From contig CALWJZ010000031.1 in the NCBI GenBank assembly GCA_944381145.1, positions 1-43,504 of the forward strand: a stretch of 43,504 bases of DNA. Direction: 5' to 3'. Origin of the DNA: an uncultured Clostridia bacterium. Its GTDB lineage: Bacteria; Bacillota; Clostridia; Christensenellales; UBA1242. A program made the position numbers and the translations under genes. The notes below the pieces were generated by a model. The model was not told where the DNA came from. It ran no database searches and saw nothing but the letters and a program-made list of their open reading frames with translations. This document shows, in pieces, positions 22,853-35,434 of the stretch (position 1 is its first letter; each line of letters opens with the position of its first letter).

Positions 22853-25800
22853 ATCCTTTGAGCAGCAACATTAACTAAATTATTTAATGCGTTTTCTATT
22901 TCATATGAATTTTTAACATTAGGGAAAGTAGCTTCTATAGAAACTCTTTGTTCTAAAGTATTGTTATTTGGATTCATATTACTTAATATATAGTTATTAT
23001 TTGCATTAAATGAAGATAATTTATCTAAGAATGTTTTACCTAAATTATTTGTAATATTTCTTAAAATATTAACTGCATTTAACATATTTTTAGTATCTTC
23101 TTCATTTAATACTAATTCTTTTTGATGTAACACTGCTAATTTTCCTGATTTATTATCTCATTCACCAGTATATCCGCCAGTATCAAATCCTGATAATTGT
23201 TCTTCTTTTAATCAACCATAAGCTGAATCATTAGATACTACATGTATAGGATAAGGTCTTCCAGGAATGATTCTAGTTATTCTTACTTTCTTTCCAATTC
23301 CTCTTGCGCCTACTATTCCTGTTCCATAAGAACTAGAATAATAATATCCTCCAGTATAAGTAACTGTATCTCCTACTTCTGGAATATTATTTCCAGAACC
23401 AATAGATTGTTGATTTGATGTTGAATTATTATTAGTATTAGAAAGGTTATTATTATTATTTATATTATTAGAATTACCCTGAGAAGTTAAATCTTCATTT
23501 GCTGCTTGAGCAGCTTGTTCTTGTTGTTGAGATCAATAATTATAAGCTTCTTTGGCAGCGTTTTTAGCAGCCTCTTCAGCTTCTTTATATTTATTAACTA
23601 ACCTATCTAATTGATTAATAACATCTTCTACAGCATCTAGAGAATCTTCATAGCTAGATATTAATTCTTTATTATTATTGACTAATTCCTCTGTTTCATT
23701 TATGGTGTTGTCTATTCCTTTTCCAATTTCTTCAAAACTAATTTGTGCATTATTTTGTAATTCTTTTAAGCCATCTTCATATTCTTTTGTTGCATTAGAA
23801 ATCTCATTGAAAGAATTCTTATATACTTCATAAAAACCTCCCTCTCCAGTAATTACATTAATCATACTTTGTATTCCTGAATTTCAAGAAGGAACTAGAT
23901 TATTAAATATTTCATTTTTTTCTTCTTCGGCCATTGATTTAAAACCATCTAAACTATTAGTTAAGAAGTCTTGGAACATTTGATCACTCATAGACGTCAT
24001 ATTTTCAAAAGCTTCAGTATTCATGTCTGTCATAGTAGAAAAATCATTAGCATTCTGTACATACATAGCAGCTAAATCAATAAAAGCAGAATTTTCTAAA
24101 TTTAATCTTATATTTTCATTTTCTGCAACTAAATTATTTATTAATTCTCCATATTGCTCTTTATATAAAGCTTCCATCTTAGCTCTTTCTTCTGGATCAT
24201 TTATTTGGGCAGCTTGAGCCATTTTTTCTTGGAATTCTACTCATATATCGTATGCTTGATTTAAATTATTATTATAAGCATCTTTATCAAAATTGTATAA
24301 AGAATTATAAAGATTTTGTAATTCTTCTTCTAGTTTTGATACTTCATCATTATCTGCAACATATTCATATCTATAATTTCCCTGAGAGTCTCTCCTTAAT
24401 CTCATAGAAGTTTTATTTTGTTGAGCTTCTTCTAAAGCAATTTGTTTTAATGTTATTTCATATATTTTATTTGCTCTATCAACATCATATTGAGTCAATT
24501 TATCTTTCTCTTTTAATTGTTTTAATTGGGCATCCATTACTTCTTTAATCTTTTTTTGAGAACTTAAATTATCAGTATTGTCAATAGCATCTAAATATTT
24601 ACTTTCTAGTGATTGTACACTATAAATAGAATTAACAGTATCTAAATATTCATCAGAATTCTTATTAATTAAATTTCATTCTTCCTCTATATAATTTAAT
24701 CCTAAACCATTTGTAACTTTATTATTTAAATTTTGAAAAATTAAGTTTATACTATTTAAATATTTATCTTGTAAATTTTGTATAGAATTTTCTACCAATT
24801 GATTTCATTCACTTACAGCACTCATTCATTTTTCTTTTGCATTATCTCATTCATCAGTTCCTTTGTCTAAAGTATCTAATTGCTGTTTTCAAAAATTAAC
24901 TTGTTGACTTTGAAAGTCTAGTTGACTATTGAAATTTTTTTGTTGCTTATTATAATATTCATCTAGTTTAGAATATGATTCTTCTCCATAAATTAAAGAA
25001 ATAACTTCCATATCATGTTCTATTAAATCATTTATAGTTTCATAAGTATCTATTTGTTCATCAAATTTATCTTGAGCTTCATCCATCATATCTAAATAAG
25101 ATTCATGTATTTCTTTTTGTAATTCTAATACGTTTGTTAAATTAGATGTTAATTCATCATAATATTTTTTTAAATCATCTAAAGCAGCTGTTCTATTATC
25201 TCCATATATATCAGATTTTCCAGTTTTATCTATCTTATCTAATTCTTTTAAAGTATTATTTATTTGAGTTTCTAAAGCTTGAACTATCCCTTTATCATTT
25301 TCTTTATAATATGAAGAAAAATCTACTAATTTAGCCATTACATTTCCAAGAATATCATCATCTTCAATTCCATCTATTATTTTCTTTTTAAATTCATTTC
25401 AATCTCTTTCTGCTTCTGCCATATTTAAACGTATTTCAATTTCCATATCAAATTTTTCAATTTGAATATCTATTCGTTCATTAATGGCATCTTGAATATT
25501 CTCTTCTAATCCTGGAATTGTATCAGTTATTAATTCATCATATCTATCTATATTTTCAACAAAATTTTCAAAATCTTCTTTAGCTTTTTCAACAGTATCT
25601 TCGTAATTTTCTTGTGCGGAAGCACTCATAGAATTATATTTTGATATTATACTATTTACATAATTCAATTGAGACTCATATATTTGACTATAATTAGATA
25701 TAGTACCATCTGCATTAAATTGGACTCCGCTATTAGATAATTTATCTTTAAGTTCTTGTGTTTCATTTTGTGCGATTTTTATTTTTTGATTTGTAACATC

Positions 25801-28800
25801 TATCTGTTTATTTAATAGTTGTAATTGTTCATTTAAATTTTTAATTAAATCTTTACCAAACAATTTTTCTTTTTGTTTGTCAAGTTCATTTAAATCATTA
25901 CTTATCAAACTTAATTGGACATCAACATCATGGTATCTATCTATTTCGCTTTCTATTGGATCTATCTTATTTGGCTTATTTGAACTTCCACCGCCTGAAC
26001 TTGGTTTATATCCAGAAAAGCTAGAAACAGAACTTTTCCTTGAACTTCCCGTTCCTAATGATTTAACACTACTAGATAATCCAGTAGTTTTTCCTCCTGA
26101 AGATGAACTTGCAGAACCATCTTTAGATTTCAATACTCAATAAGAATCTCCAGGAATTGTCTCAGTATGAGGTACTAATTTAGTTGAATAACGAGGAGCA
26201 TACGAAGTAATTGGAGGCAAGCTCTCCATTTTATAGCCATTACCATCTCATACTGGCATTGTTGGCGGATATGATTTTACAGGTGTATAATCTATTGTTG
26301 TCTCTTGGTCATAAAGAGTTCTTGTCTGATCTGGAGCTTTAACCTCTTCTAATTCTCCCTCATATCCAAATTTATTTAATACTGCTTGAGCTTCTTCAGA
26401 ACTTAATTTTGCAGAGTTAAAAAATCTTTGAATATCTGCTAAAGCTTGTTCATCTTCAAATGAAGCACCTATTACTAAATCTGTATTTGATAACTGATTA
26501 AAAGCATTTTCTGCTTGCGCAAAAGCTTCTCTTAATCTTCCATCGTCTATATCTAATACATATTGTTTACCAAGTTTTTGTTCTAATCTATTTAAAGCAT
26601 CTGTATCGCCATTTAAAATTGCTTCAATATCTTCTAAATTTTCTTTTAAGAAATCTATGCTAGCATCAGTATCAAATAAATTATCAAATTTTTCTTTTAA
26701 ATCTCCTACTGCTTTAGCTTGCTCTACAGTTATTCCTTTAGTACTTTTTTGCCAATCTTTTAATACATCTTTATTGTCAGAGAAGGAGTCAGCTAATTCT
26801 TGTAGATTATTATTAAATATTATTGTCTTTTTAGCTAAATCTATTAAATCTTCTTCAGAAGTATCAGAATATTTTTGAAGTTTTTTCATCTCGCTTACTA
26901 ATGCTTTTATAGTATCTTCTGATTCTCCCGCAGCTTCTGCCGCTAATGAGTAAAGACTTTTTATTTTTTCTTCTGTTTGTTTTTTTGCCTCTTCTGGATC
27001 TCACTGTTCAATTGCAGTATTTAATCCATCTATTATAGACTGTCCGCTTTCTAGACCTATAGATTTTGCTTCTTCATCTGTTAAAATTGTTTTATCTTCA
27101 AAATTAGAATTTTTAATAGTATTTATTGTTTCTTCATTTAAAGAATTATAATCTTTATTTCTTAAAGCCTGTATTATTTCATCTGCAGTTTGTTTATCAA
27201 CAGATAAAGATTCTTGAACTTTTGAAAGTATATTCTCTGCAGCTTCTGAATAATTGATATCATTTAACTCTTTAGTTATCTGATACTCCGCTATAATACT
27301 GGCTATTTCACTTGCACTATAACTTACTTCTCCATTATCTGTATTAAATACAAAAGTTCTATTGCTATCTGTTCCTCTTACTCCATTAGAATTTGACCTA
27401 AAATTTTCAAATCCTTCTATCTCTTGTAGCTGAGATAACATTTCTAAATAAATTTTATTATTTCCTCCACTAATTTTAGAGATTCCGCTTCCAGTATAGG
27501 TTTCATATAATTCTCGCTGTCTTTCGGTAGCTTTGTTAGCGTATTCTTCAGAGAATATTGCGGTTTGAGTATTGGTAGAAGCCCCAGCATCTCCTATCTT
27601 AATTGCAGCTATTGTCTCTGCGATATTTTTCATTTTCGTAGAAGCGCTATTAGTTTCATCTATAAGTTCATCTATTCTATCTTGATAAGAAATTAATGTA
27701 TTTATATATTTATCGTTTATATTTAATTCATATAATTTATTTTTATATTCTTTTTCTGTTAAATCTCCTAATTGATTTATATTGCTCGTTAACGTTTCTA
27801 TTACTTTATTTCTTTCATCTTCCCCAATATTTAATCCCTGAGGTTTATTATATGGAGAATCTATTTCTAATAAATCACTTTTTATAGAGTTAAATAATTT
27901 TTTAGTATTCCTATCAGATTGTTTTTCGTCAGCTATTGCATTAGAAAGTAATCCTGCAGATTTTATTATATTTGCATAATTTTGTTGCTTTTCAATATAC
28001 GAATCTAATACATCTTCATTTAATGTCAACGCACCATTTATTCTTGTAAATAAATTAGGAATATTCGCTAATTCTGGATATTTATCTAAAATTTCAAGAG
28101 CAGATAAATTGACTTCATTAAGAGCTTCGTTCCATTCTTCTGTTCCTTTTGTACAAGAATTTAATGCTGATAAAAGATTTTTATATTCATCAAAACTTTG
28201 ATTTATTGATTCAATATTAGATTTTGTTTCTTCAGCTTGTTTAGCTAAATTTTCTGATGCTTTTCTTAAATCATCTATTTCTTTTTGTCCTTGTTGAGAA
28301 GATTTTACTAAAGCATATATACCTACTGTTAATGCTCCAATAGCAATAATTAAAGGAGCAAAAGGAGCTATTATTTTTCATAACGCACCTGCTAAAGAAT
28401 TAGCTCCTTGCTGAGCAATAAACTCTGCGGTACTCATATTAGTAAATAATGAAATTAAATTAGGAATTAATTGTTTTATTGTAGAAAAATTTAAAATTAT
28501 TATAGGCAAATTTGCAACAAAAACTGCTATTATTTGTTGGAATTTTTCTCATCCAGATAAATCTTCATTACTTATAGTGCTGATAAGACCTGATAGAGAA
28601 GTAAGTAAACTAACAATAGAAGATAAACCTTTTACAGAATCTGAAATTAACGCTTCTCTTTCTTTTAATTTTACGTCTGTATCTAAGGAGCTCTGTAAAG
28701 TTTGTTGTTCATAAACTAAATCTGATAGAGTATTCGATTCTGCATCAACAGCACCACTATATCCTTTTTTAATTTCTTTTATTGATTTAGATATTTCATC

Positions 28801-30918
28801 TCTTTTTTCTTTTTGGGCAGATAATATAAGTAGTTTTTCTTTTTCTTCTATTATTTCGCTTTTAGTAATTTTATTTATTAGTTCTTTTATACTTTCTTGA
28901 TCTTCTAAAGAATTAGTTGCTTCTTTAATATTTTTAATCAAATCATCTGTTAAATCTTTTTCTGCAGCATAATGTCCTTCGCCTATTTGCCTATCATAAG
29001 AATCAAACATTTCTTTTAAATCTTCAAATTTTTTATATTCTTTGCTATATTTTTTTTCTTCTGCTTTTAATAAATCATCAAAATCATCAGAAGTAATTTT
29101 ATCTACATCAATAGAATCTCCTAAGTATTTTTTAGCAATATCTTTATATTTTAATACATCTTGTATTTTTTGTTCTAATTCTCCAATTTTTGCAATAGAT
29201 TCTGTGTAAGATTTAGATTCTTCTTCTGTTAGATATTTTTGTAAATCTATTAATTTTTGAACGTATGGGATTTCTTTTTCAACTGCTTTATCATTAAAAA
29301 TATTTTTCCCTTCAAGAGAATTCAAATTAATAACTTCTTTTTGTAATTCTTCTCTACTTAAATTTGTTTTAAGAGCTTCTATATTTTCAATCTGTCTTTC
29401 AATAGATTGTCCAATTTGTTTATTTAATACATTTGAAGCAACAGAACCTAAAAATATAAAATCTCTTGCTCCTCCTCCTAATCCCTCTAGGAGATTATTA
29501 AATATTCCTAACAAGCCTGCTATAGAATCTGCAAATCCATTAACAATATTTTGATCGAATAATATGTCATATGTTCTTTCCGCTTCTGTTTTTAGTTGCT
29601 TCAAATGAGCAGCTGTGCTTTCCATATAAATATCTTGTTGTTCTTGTAAAGTTCCTGCGGCATTAGCTGAAGTTTCTAAAGCTTCTGTGTACATATCTCA
29701 ATTATCAAATAATGATAATAAATTATTGTATTGTCTAGTACCTGCCATTGTCTGAGATAAAGATATTTGTTGTTCTCTAGACATTGTATTTCATTTATTA
29801 CCAATTTCTTCAATAACTTCACCCATATCTCGAAGTTTTCCATTAGTATCTAAAACATTTATTCCCATTTCTGCCATTTCAGCAGTATAAGTTCCTAAAT
29901 CTGTTTCAGTGTCTATACCTGCTTCTATATCTCCCATACGAGCATAAATAGTTTTTAATGCTGTACCAACAGACTCTGGAGCTTGTCTAGTTACAGATAC
30001 AATAGTTGCTAATTGAGCATTTAATTGGTCAATATCTACGCCCATTAAATTTGCTGCTGAAGCAACTTTACTCATACCAGTTGACAATTCTTCTAAGTCA
30101 GATGCAGTAGTTGCTGCAACTGCGGCAAGTTTATCTACGTATAATTCTGCTTCTTCAGTTGTTACTTTATAACCATTTCATACTGCTGTTAATTGTTCAG
30201 ATACTTCATCTGCATTTTGTCCAGTTACATTAGCTGCTTTTAAAGTAACTTCTGCTCTTTTTTGAGCTTCCTCATCACTTAAACCTTGTTGATAATAAAT
30301 TAAAGAAGCTTCTGTATAATCTCTAGTAGATTTTCCAAGTTCTTTGGCAACTTTGTTGGCTTTAATTGCAAAAGTCTCCATTTCATCTGCAGATTTACCT
30401 GTTACTATTCTAATATCATTTAATGAACTATCTAATTGAGTCGTATAATTATAGGCTTTTTCAACAGAATTTGTAAAATTATTAAAAATACTAGAAGAAA
30501 TACCATAACGAATTGTATTTTTTAAAGTTGTAGCCATACTATCTAATAATTTACTTGTCTGTTTTATTTGTACATTTGTGTTTAAAACAGATAAAGCAAA
30601 ATTATTATAAGCAGACGCTCCTAAATTTCCGCTTTTAGATAATTCTTCTTTTAATTTTTGAACATTTCCATAAGCAGTTTTTATACCGTTGTTTACTTTA
30701 TTTAAATCTAGTTGACCTAATTTATTATTTCAAGAACTATTTAATATATCTTCTAATTTACTAGCAGCTTCTCCTGCATCTTTTAAATCTTGAGTAAGAG
30801 TTCCAGTTGTTTTTGCATGAGCTGCTTGCCATTGAATATCAATTAATTGTCTTTTTAAATCATTTAAACCATTTTTATCAATAGTATATCCAACTTTTAA
30901 ATTAATATCTGCTTTCAT
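22843..30918 (-). CDS. Tail tape measure protein (2691 aa)
   Basis: Eleven standard-code pieces share one frame and join across TGA. Residues of about 60-420 carry the conserved tape measure core: LNDIRIVTGKSADEMETFAI, IYYQQGLSDEEAQKRAEV, LATIVSVTRQAPESVGTALK and EQQISLSQTMAGTRQYNNLL. Long coiled coils follow, then two hydrophobic stretches near residues 795-865 (ALWKIIAPFAPLIIAIGAL), a Ser/Gly-rich linker near 1595-1650, more coiled coil, and an SH3-like domain near 2507-2575 (GIGKKVRITRIIPGRPYP). The end is GEWDNKSGKLAVLHQKELVL. The protein sets tail length and is thought to help DNA entry. Most Trp codons are TGA. The start follows AAAAAAAGGAGGCAAAAGG. Confidence 0.9.
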
Positions 30919-30949
30919 ATATTCCTTTTGCCTCCTTTTTTTAACATAA

Positions 30950-30993
30950 AAAAATACCTTTATTTACTATAATTTGTAAATAAAGGTATTTTT
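30950..30993 (-). terminator. Intrinsic terminator/attenuator between tail chaperone and tape measure genes
   Basis: An 18-bp perfect stem (30950-30967 with 30976-30993) and an 8-base loop, with a T run on the - strand side. It lies 24 bases after the chaperone stop and about 30 bases before the tape measure start. No promoter is visible in between, so the tape measure gene is probably read through this site at a reduced level. Confidence 0.75.
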
Positions 30994-31017
30994 ATTATTT
31001 TATTTTGACCTGTATAT

Positions 31018-31545
31018 TTATATATTACGATTCCCATTTGCTGCTTTAGCAAAATTAACTACATTTTTATATTTTTCTTCATCAAATGTATCTAAAATAT
31101 TTTTCATTGCTTCAGCTTGTTTTGGTAAGTCATTTATTAAACTTTGAATCAATGCGACAATACTATATTTATATTTTAGCATTTCTTTTTTAGTATCTTC
31201 TAATCATGTAAATAATTCATTATATTCTTCAGAAGACAATTCAGAAATAAATTTATCTATTAGCCCATTACTTTTTAAACAGTCATATAATTTACTTTCA
31301 TCTTCTTTTTGTTTATCTGTAAAATTAATATTTGTATACATATATATTAAATGAAGATGAAAAAATTTGTCAATTTTAATTGGATTATAGTATCCTTCTT
31401 CATAAGACTTCTGTAAAGTAATCATTATTAAATCATATTTGTCTTCTATTGGAAGATAATCTAAAATTTCTATTTCATTTCCGTTCCATTCAAATTTATG
31501 AGTAGTATTTATAGTTTTTAATTTCATATTTGCATAACTTATCAT
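31018..31545 (-). CDS. Tail assembly chaperone-like protein
   Basis: This 175-residue helical protein opens MISYANMKLKTINTTHKFEW and continues NGNEIEILDYLPIEDKYDLI, then FTDKQKEDESKLYDCLKSNG, LPKQAEAMKNIL and NVVNFAKAANGNR. I recall this family upstream of tape measure genes in gut Bacillota phages, where it fits the tail assembly chaperone that holds the tape measure during tube growth. One Trp lies at a TGA (31204-31206). No slippery sequence or overlapping -1 frame extension was seen. It has its own promoter. Confidence 0.7.
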
Positions 31546-31569
31546 AATATTTCTCCTTTTCTTTCTTTT

Positions 31570-31598
31570 ATTATATATCTTTTTTTATATTTTGTCAA
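31570..31598 (-). promoter_or_regulatory. Consensus sigma-70-type promoter for tail chaperone/tape measure
   Basis: On the - strand TTGACA (31598-31593), a 17-base spacer and TATAAT (31575-31570) match the vegetative consensus exactly. The start codon of the chaperone gene is 25 bases beyond the -10 box, with AAAAGGAGAAATATT in between. The promoter starts just inside the stop region of the upstream gene. Confidence 0.8.
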
Positions 31599-31601
31599 AT
31601 T

Positions 31602-33032
31602 TTATTTTAAAAGATTTTTAAATCTATTTGGGTAAAAATGACCTGTTAATCCTAAGCTATCTATCATTTCATTTTGTTTTTTAGCTCTCAAATATGCTAA
31701 AGTTAAATTACTTGCGTCATTTTTTACAGATTCTGTAATATCAGATATTTTTTTTAATCCTGTTGCAGAAATAGTAACTGGATCTGTCTCGTCACCTTTT
31801 CCATAAGAACCTTGCCCATGATTATAGTTTTCTAAAGATACAATTATTTGTCAAATAGAATAAAATTCTCCATTTATTACAATATATTGAGAAAAATCTT
31901 CTTTTATTCCTATCCCGCTCATAAACACATCTAAATTTCTAGCAACTATTGCAGCTTTTAAAGCAGAATACATAGAATCATCTTGTGATACTAATCCTAA
32001 AGAGTTATAAACATAATATTTATCATCTTCATTTATCATTTGATTTATTCTATTTAAAAAACTTGTCTCTCTAGTTATAGTTACAGAATCTATTGCAGAG
32101 CCATTATTCTTATATCATTTTGTACTTAAACCTAAATTAATATTGAAAGAATCTCCATCATTTATAGTTATTTTTAAATCTTTAAAACTATTATCTGTTT
32201 TAAAAACCTGATTACCACTTTGTCCAAATTGTTTTATAAAATTTGTTGTTTCTATATCTTGTTCATCTATTTTTATTGTATTTGAACCCGTTAAAGAATT
32301 TCTTATTTCTTTTAATCCTAAATCAAAACCTTTTGAAACGCCTTTTGAAACTATATATTCTCCTATTTGAGTTGAAAAGATATTTGAAAGATATCTTTGT
32401 AAAGTTAATTTATTTATATGTTCTCCATTTAAATTATTTATTAAATTTAATAAACTTTTTTCAATAGATAATAATCTTTTTCTATTTATATTTATTATTT
32501 TCCCTTCTAGTTTAATAATTTCTTTCTTTAATTCTATAGATAATTTTGTTAAATCTTTATCTTTTTTGTATTGACCTTTTGGGCCTATTAGAGCTAATAA
32601 CCCTGAAATATCAGTGTTTAAAAGATTTGTTGCTTTTGTTATTTGAGAAAATAAATCATCTAAATATTTTAAATCTTTACTTTTTAAAAACTCCTCTAAA
32701 TCATTATAAGAAGATGAAATCATTGAATTTAAATTATAATTTTTTATTGCTGAAGAGATTTCTTTATTTAAGGAACTTAGAATATTCTTATCTAATTCAG
32801 ATAATATCTCATCTTCTCTCATTGCTAAATCTAAAATTTCTAAAGATTTGTTATTTATAGATATATTTTCTAAATAATTATTTTTGTATCTTTCTTTCAT
32901 TTTTAAATAATTCTGTCTTTTTTGAGATTGAAATATATTAATTGCTTCATCTCGCTCAAAATTTTCTATATGTCTATGTATATAATAGTAGTTTTTACCA
33001 TCTTCTTTAAAAGTTTGTTTTATTATTGCCAT
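31602..33032 (-). CDS. Phage structural protein of unknown function, coiled-coil rich
   Basis: This 476-residue protein is Lys/Asn/Leu-rich and mainly helical in residues 20-230 (LKMKERYKNNYLENISINNK, ELKKEIIKLEGKIININRKR). The second half is mixed, with ITINDGDSFNINLGLSTKWY and MINEDDKYYVYNSLGLVSQD, then DDSMYSALKAAIVARNLDVF. I do not recognise a named family, though similar long proteins occur between the major tail and chaperone genes of gut phages. A tail or tail-assembly role is inferred from position only. The start follows AAAAGGAGAAATTATTT. It lies downstream of a terminator. Confidence 0.65.
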
Positions 33033-33055
33033 AAATAATTTCTCCTTTTAACCAA

Positions 33056-33084
33056 AAAAAGAGGGATTTAATATCCCTCTTTTT
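33056..33084 (-). terminator. Intrinsic terminator after the major tail gene
   Basis: A 12-bp perfect stem (33056-33067 with 33073-33084), a GC-richer core (GAGGGAT) and a 5-base loop. On the - strand it ends in a T run. It begins 4 bases after the major tail stop. Confidence 0.85.
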
Positions 33085-33088
33085 AAAA

Positions 33089-34018
33089 TTAAATGCTATC
33101 AGCTTCGCCATGTTCAGTATTAGAATCATTTTCAGCTTCAGGAATATTAAATCCTGTTGGATGACTCATAACAGAATTACTAAGTTTAACGCCTGCTTCA
33201 GCATCTTCAACGATTTGAATTGCACATAATACTTTTTTAGTTCTATCAAAAATAGTATATCCTGGGAATGCATCCATAGTGAATGAGAATGTACTAGGAT
33301 CTCCAGTTGCAGCCATATTAAATGTGAAATTAGATTGAATATTAACATTTGGTAATGTAATTTCTGCTGGCATATCTACGCCATCAGATTCTCTTCTAAA
33401 TAAAGTACTAGCTTCAACATAATAATTTCCTGCAAAATTTTCTGCATCTATTTGTAATTCAGAAACTACATCAGAATCTTTTATTACATAGAAATCTACA
33501 AATACAGTTTTTCCATAATTCTCTCTTTGTACTCCTGTTAAAGTTTTACCATCAACAGTTAAATCTCTTATTAATTCTCCTGTAATTGAACCATCACTTT
33601 CAGTAATCATTACAAATACTGGTGAAGTAGAATCTATTTCTTCTTCTGCTCCTAATGCATCAGTTAAATCTATAACTCCTGATCCACTTACATATGCTTG
33701 AGATGTTACATGAACATGAACTTCTTGACCTTTTTTCTTAAATAATCCAGCTCCAGATAAGATTGAGAAACCAATAGGAGATAACAATGCGTCTTCAACT
33801 GTAAAAGTTAAAGTTTTTTCTCCTTCCCATGCAATTAGACGAGTGTTTCCTCTTCCACCTTGAGCATATACTGTAGTAGCAGCTCCTTCGATAGTTGAAG
33901 CGGTAGCTGAATCAATGTATAATACTGGTTGTCCTGCTTTGAAAGTAGATGTTCCTATAACTGTATCTGCTTTTGCTTTAAATACTACATTACATATTTC
34001 TCTTACACCAAATTTCAT
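33089..34018 (-). CDS. Major tail (tube) protein
   Basis: This 309-residue protein is intact under the standard code. The N-terminus (MKFGVREICNVVFKAKAD) and the blocks STIEGAATTVYAQGGRGNTR, LIAWEGEKTLTFTVEDALLS and NFTFNMAATGDPSTFSFTMD match a structural family I recall from gut Bacillota phages as the major tail protein. It should assemble the non-contractile tube; no sheath or baseplate-wedge genes are seen nearby. Its one Trp codon is TGG, and it has no TGA. The ribosome site GAAGGAGGAGTTATAAGT is among the strongest in the window. The gene is closed by its own terminator, in keeping with high expression. Confidence 0.8.
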   Translation of the reverse strand: MKFGVREICNVVFKAKADTVIGTSTFKAGQPVLYIDSATASTIEGAATTVYAQGGRGNTRLIAWEGEKTLTFTVEDALLSPIGFSILSGAGLFKKKGQEVHVHVTSQAYVSGSGVIDLTDALGAEEEIDSTSPVFVMITESDGSITGELIRDLTVDGKTLTGVQRENYGKTVFVDFYVIKDSDVVSELQIDAENFAGNYYVEASTLFRRESDGVDMPAEITLPNVNIQSNFTFNMAATGDPSTFSFTMDAFPGYTIFDRTKKVLCAIQIVEDAEAGVKLSNSVMSHPTGFNIPEAENDSNTEHGEADSI

Positions 34019-34083
34019 ACTTATAACTCCTCCTTCATGAAATTATTTATTATTATATAAAATAATTTTAGAACATTTTATAT

Positions 34084-34824
34084 TTATTCATGGATATCTT
34101 TCATCCAATTTTCAATCTCTTTTAAATCTTTCGCTCCAGCCATTTTTGCATTTATATACATATCATATTCACTTTTTAGCCTATATCTCTCAAATTCATC
34201 AAATAATTGATAAACAGAATATTGTAAAAGAGAATTAATATCTTTATTTTCTCCAACAGCCAATATAGAAATATATCTGCTAAGAATATCAATTTTTTTT
34301 TCTTTTTCATCTTTTAATTCTGATAATTTTTGATGTCTTTTATTTAATTTTTCAGCAATTTTTTTTGCTAATTCTCCCTTTGGATTATAAGCGGCTTTAT
34401 TTTCATCTTTTTTAAATACAAACATTGTATTAAAAATGCTTTTAAAAGATTCAAAATTTTTATTATTTATAATATGTTCTTCTTCTCCTTCTTTTTTTAA
34501 TACAATAGCATTACTTTTTATTTTTATTGAATATAATGGAAAGATAAGAGATAAAACCATTTCTATACAATTTTTATTCCTTTGCATTACCGCATTATGC
34601 TCATTTAGTATTGCTATTAGTATATCAAAATTAGTTTTATTTTCTAAATTCAATTTGTCCTGTTCTGATAAAATATTTTTAGAAAAATTTATTAATTCAC
34701 ATCCAGTAAAAAATATTTCTTCTCCTATATATGCTATTTCTTTAATTGTTGGCTGATGAATAATAACTTGAGCTTCTAAAAAAGGAATATCATTTTTCGA
34801 TAAAAATAACAAATCATTATTCAT
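34084..34824 (-). CDS. Conserved phage tail-region protein, possible assembly factor
   Basis: This 246-residue helical protein has the blocks IHQPTIKEIAYIGEEIFFTG, ELAKKIAEKLNKRHQKL, SRYISILAVGENKDINSLLQ and EIENWMKDIH. I recall this family upstream of the major tail gene in gut Bacillota phages, but it has no fixed function. The size and helical nature, with QPTIKEI near the start, would suit a tail assembly factor or chaperone. Its Trp is TGG. It starts 3 bases after the upstream stop, so translation is likely coupled. Confidence 0.6.
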   Translation of the reverse strand: MNNDLLFLSKNDIPFLEAQVIIHQPTIKEIAYIGEEIFFTGCELINFSKNILSEQDKLNLENKTNFDILIAILNEHNAVMQRNKNCIEMVLSLIFPLYSIKIKSNAIVLKKEGEEEHIINNKNFESFKSIFNTMFVFKKDENKAAYNPKGELAKKIAEKLNKRHQKLSELKDEKEKKIDILSRYISILAVGENKDINSLLQYSVYQLFDEFERYRLKSEYDMYINAKMAGAKDLKEIENWMKDIHE

Positions 34825-34827
34825 ATA

Positions 34828-35415
34828 TTATTCTTCCTTAGGTGGAATGTTATCATCATTTCCATGAATAGCTTTGAAGAATAAAGAATAACCGGCTAGT
34901 GTTTCATTTAAAATTAATTCATTACATCCTTGGAAATTTAATTCTCCTATTCCGCTTAATTTAGCTCCATTTAATAATCCATCTATATATCCAGCTATTT
35001 TTAGAGGTCTTATACGATAATTTCCTAAATCTCAATAGTCTAAATGGCATATTATATCAAAAGTAATAGTACAATCTCTAAAATAAGGATTTTCTTTATT
35101 TGGAGTAAAATTATCTCAAGTTATTATAATATAAGATTTTACTTCTTCGTGTTCTGGCATTTTAATTTTAGGATTTAATTTTATATACCCATCTTTTATT
35201 AATTTAGATATACTAGTCTGTTCCAATATATTATTATATAAATCACTTTTTTTATCATCTAAACAATCTTTAGTATTTAAAATTAATAATCGTTTTAATT
35301 CATCACTATAAGGATAACTTTCTATAAATAATATTTTTATTATTTTTTCTATATCTTTTTCAATAGATAGAAAAGATGAACTAATTGGCGCGGTCTTCGC
35401 TATATCTCTTATCAT
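34828..35415 (-). CDS. Neck/tail-completion protein, probable tail terminator
   Basis: This 195-residue protein begins MIRDIAKTAPISSSF and has SYPYSDELKRLLILNTKDCL and then MPEHEEVKSYIIITWDNFTP, with CTITFDIICHLDYWDLGNYR and KIAGYIDGLLNGAKLSGIGE. It matches a family I recall between the connector and major tail genes of gut phages. Position and alpha/beta make-up fit a tail terminator or completion protein, which is inferred. The join across TGA at 35116-35118 supplies the Trp of IIITWDNFTP, and the second half contains a further conserved W. Start: AAGGAGAATACATAAT. Confidence 0.65.
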
Positions 35416-35434
35416 ATTATGTATTCTCCTTATT

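Noticed and set aside
14749..30918. Many short - strand frames looking like a run of small or broken genes
   Set aside because: They share one frame, are separated only by TGA, and form two continuous proteins when TGA is Trp; they are not pseudogenes.
31018..31545. Programmed frameshift in the tail chaperone gene
   Set aside because: No slippery site or overlapping extension frame was seen, and a strong hairpin separates it from the tape measure gene.
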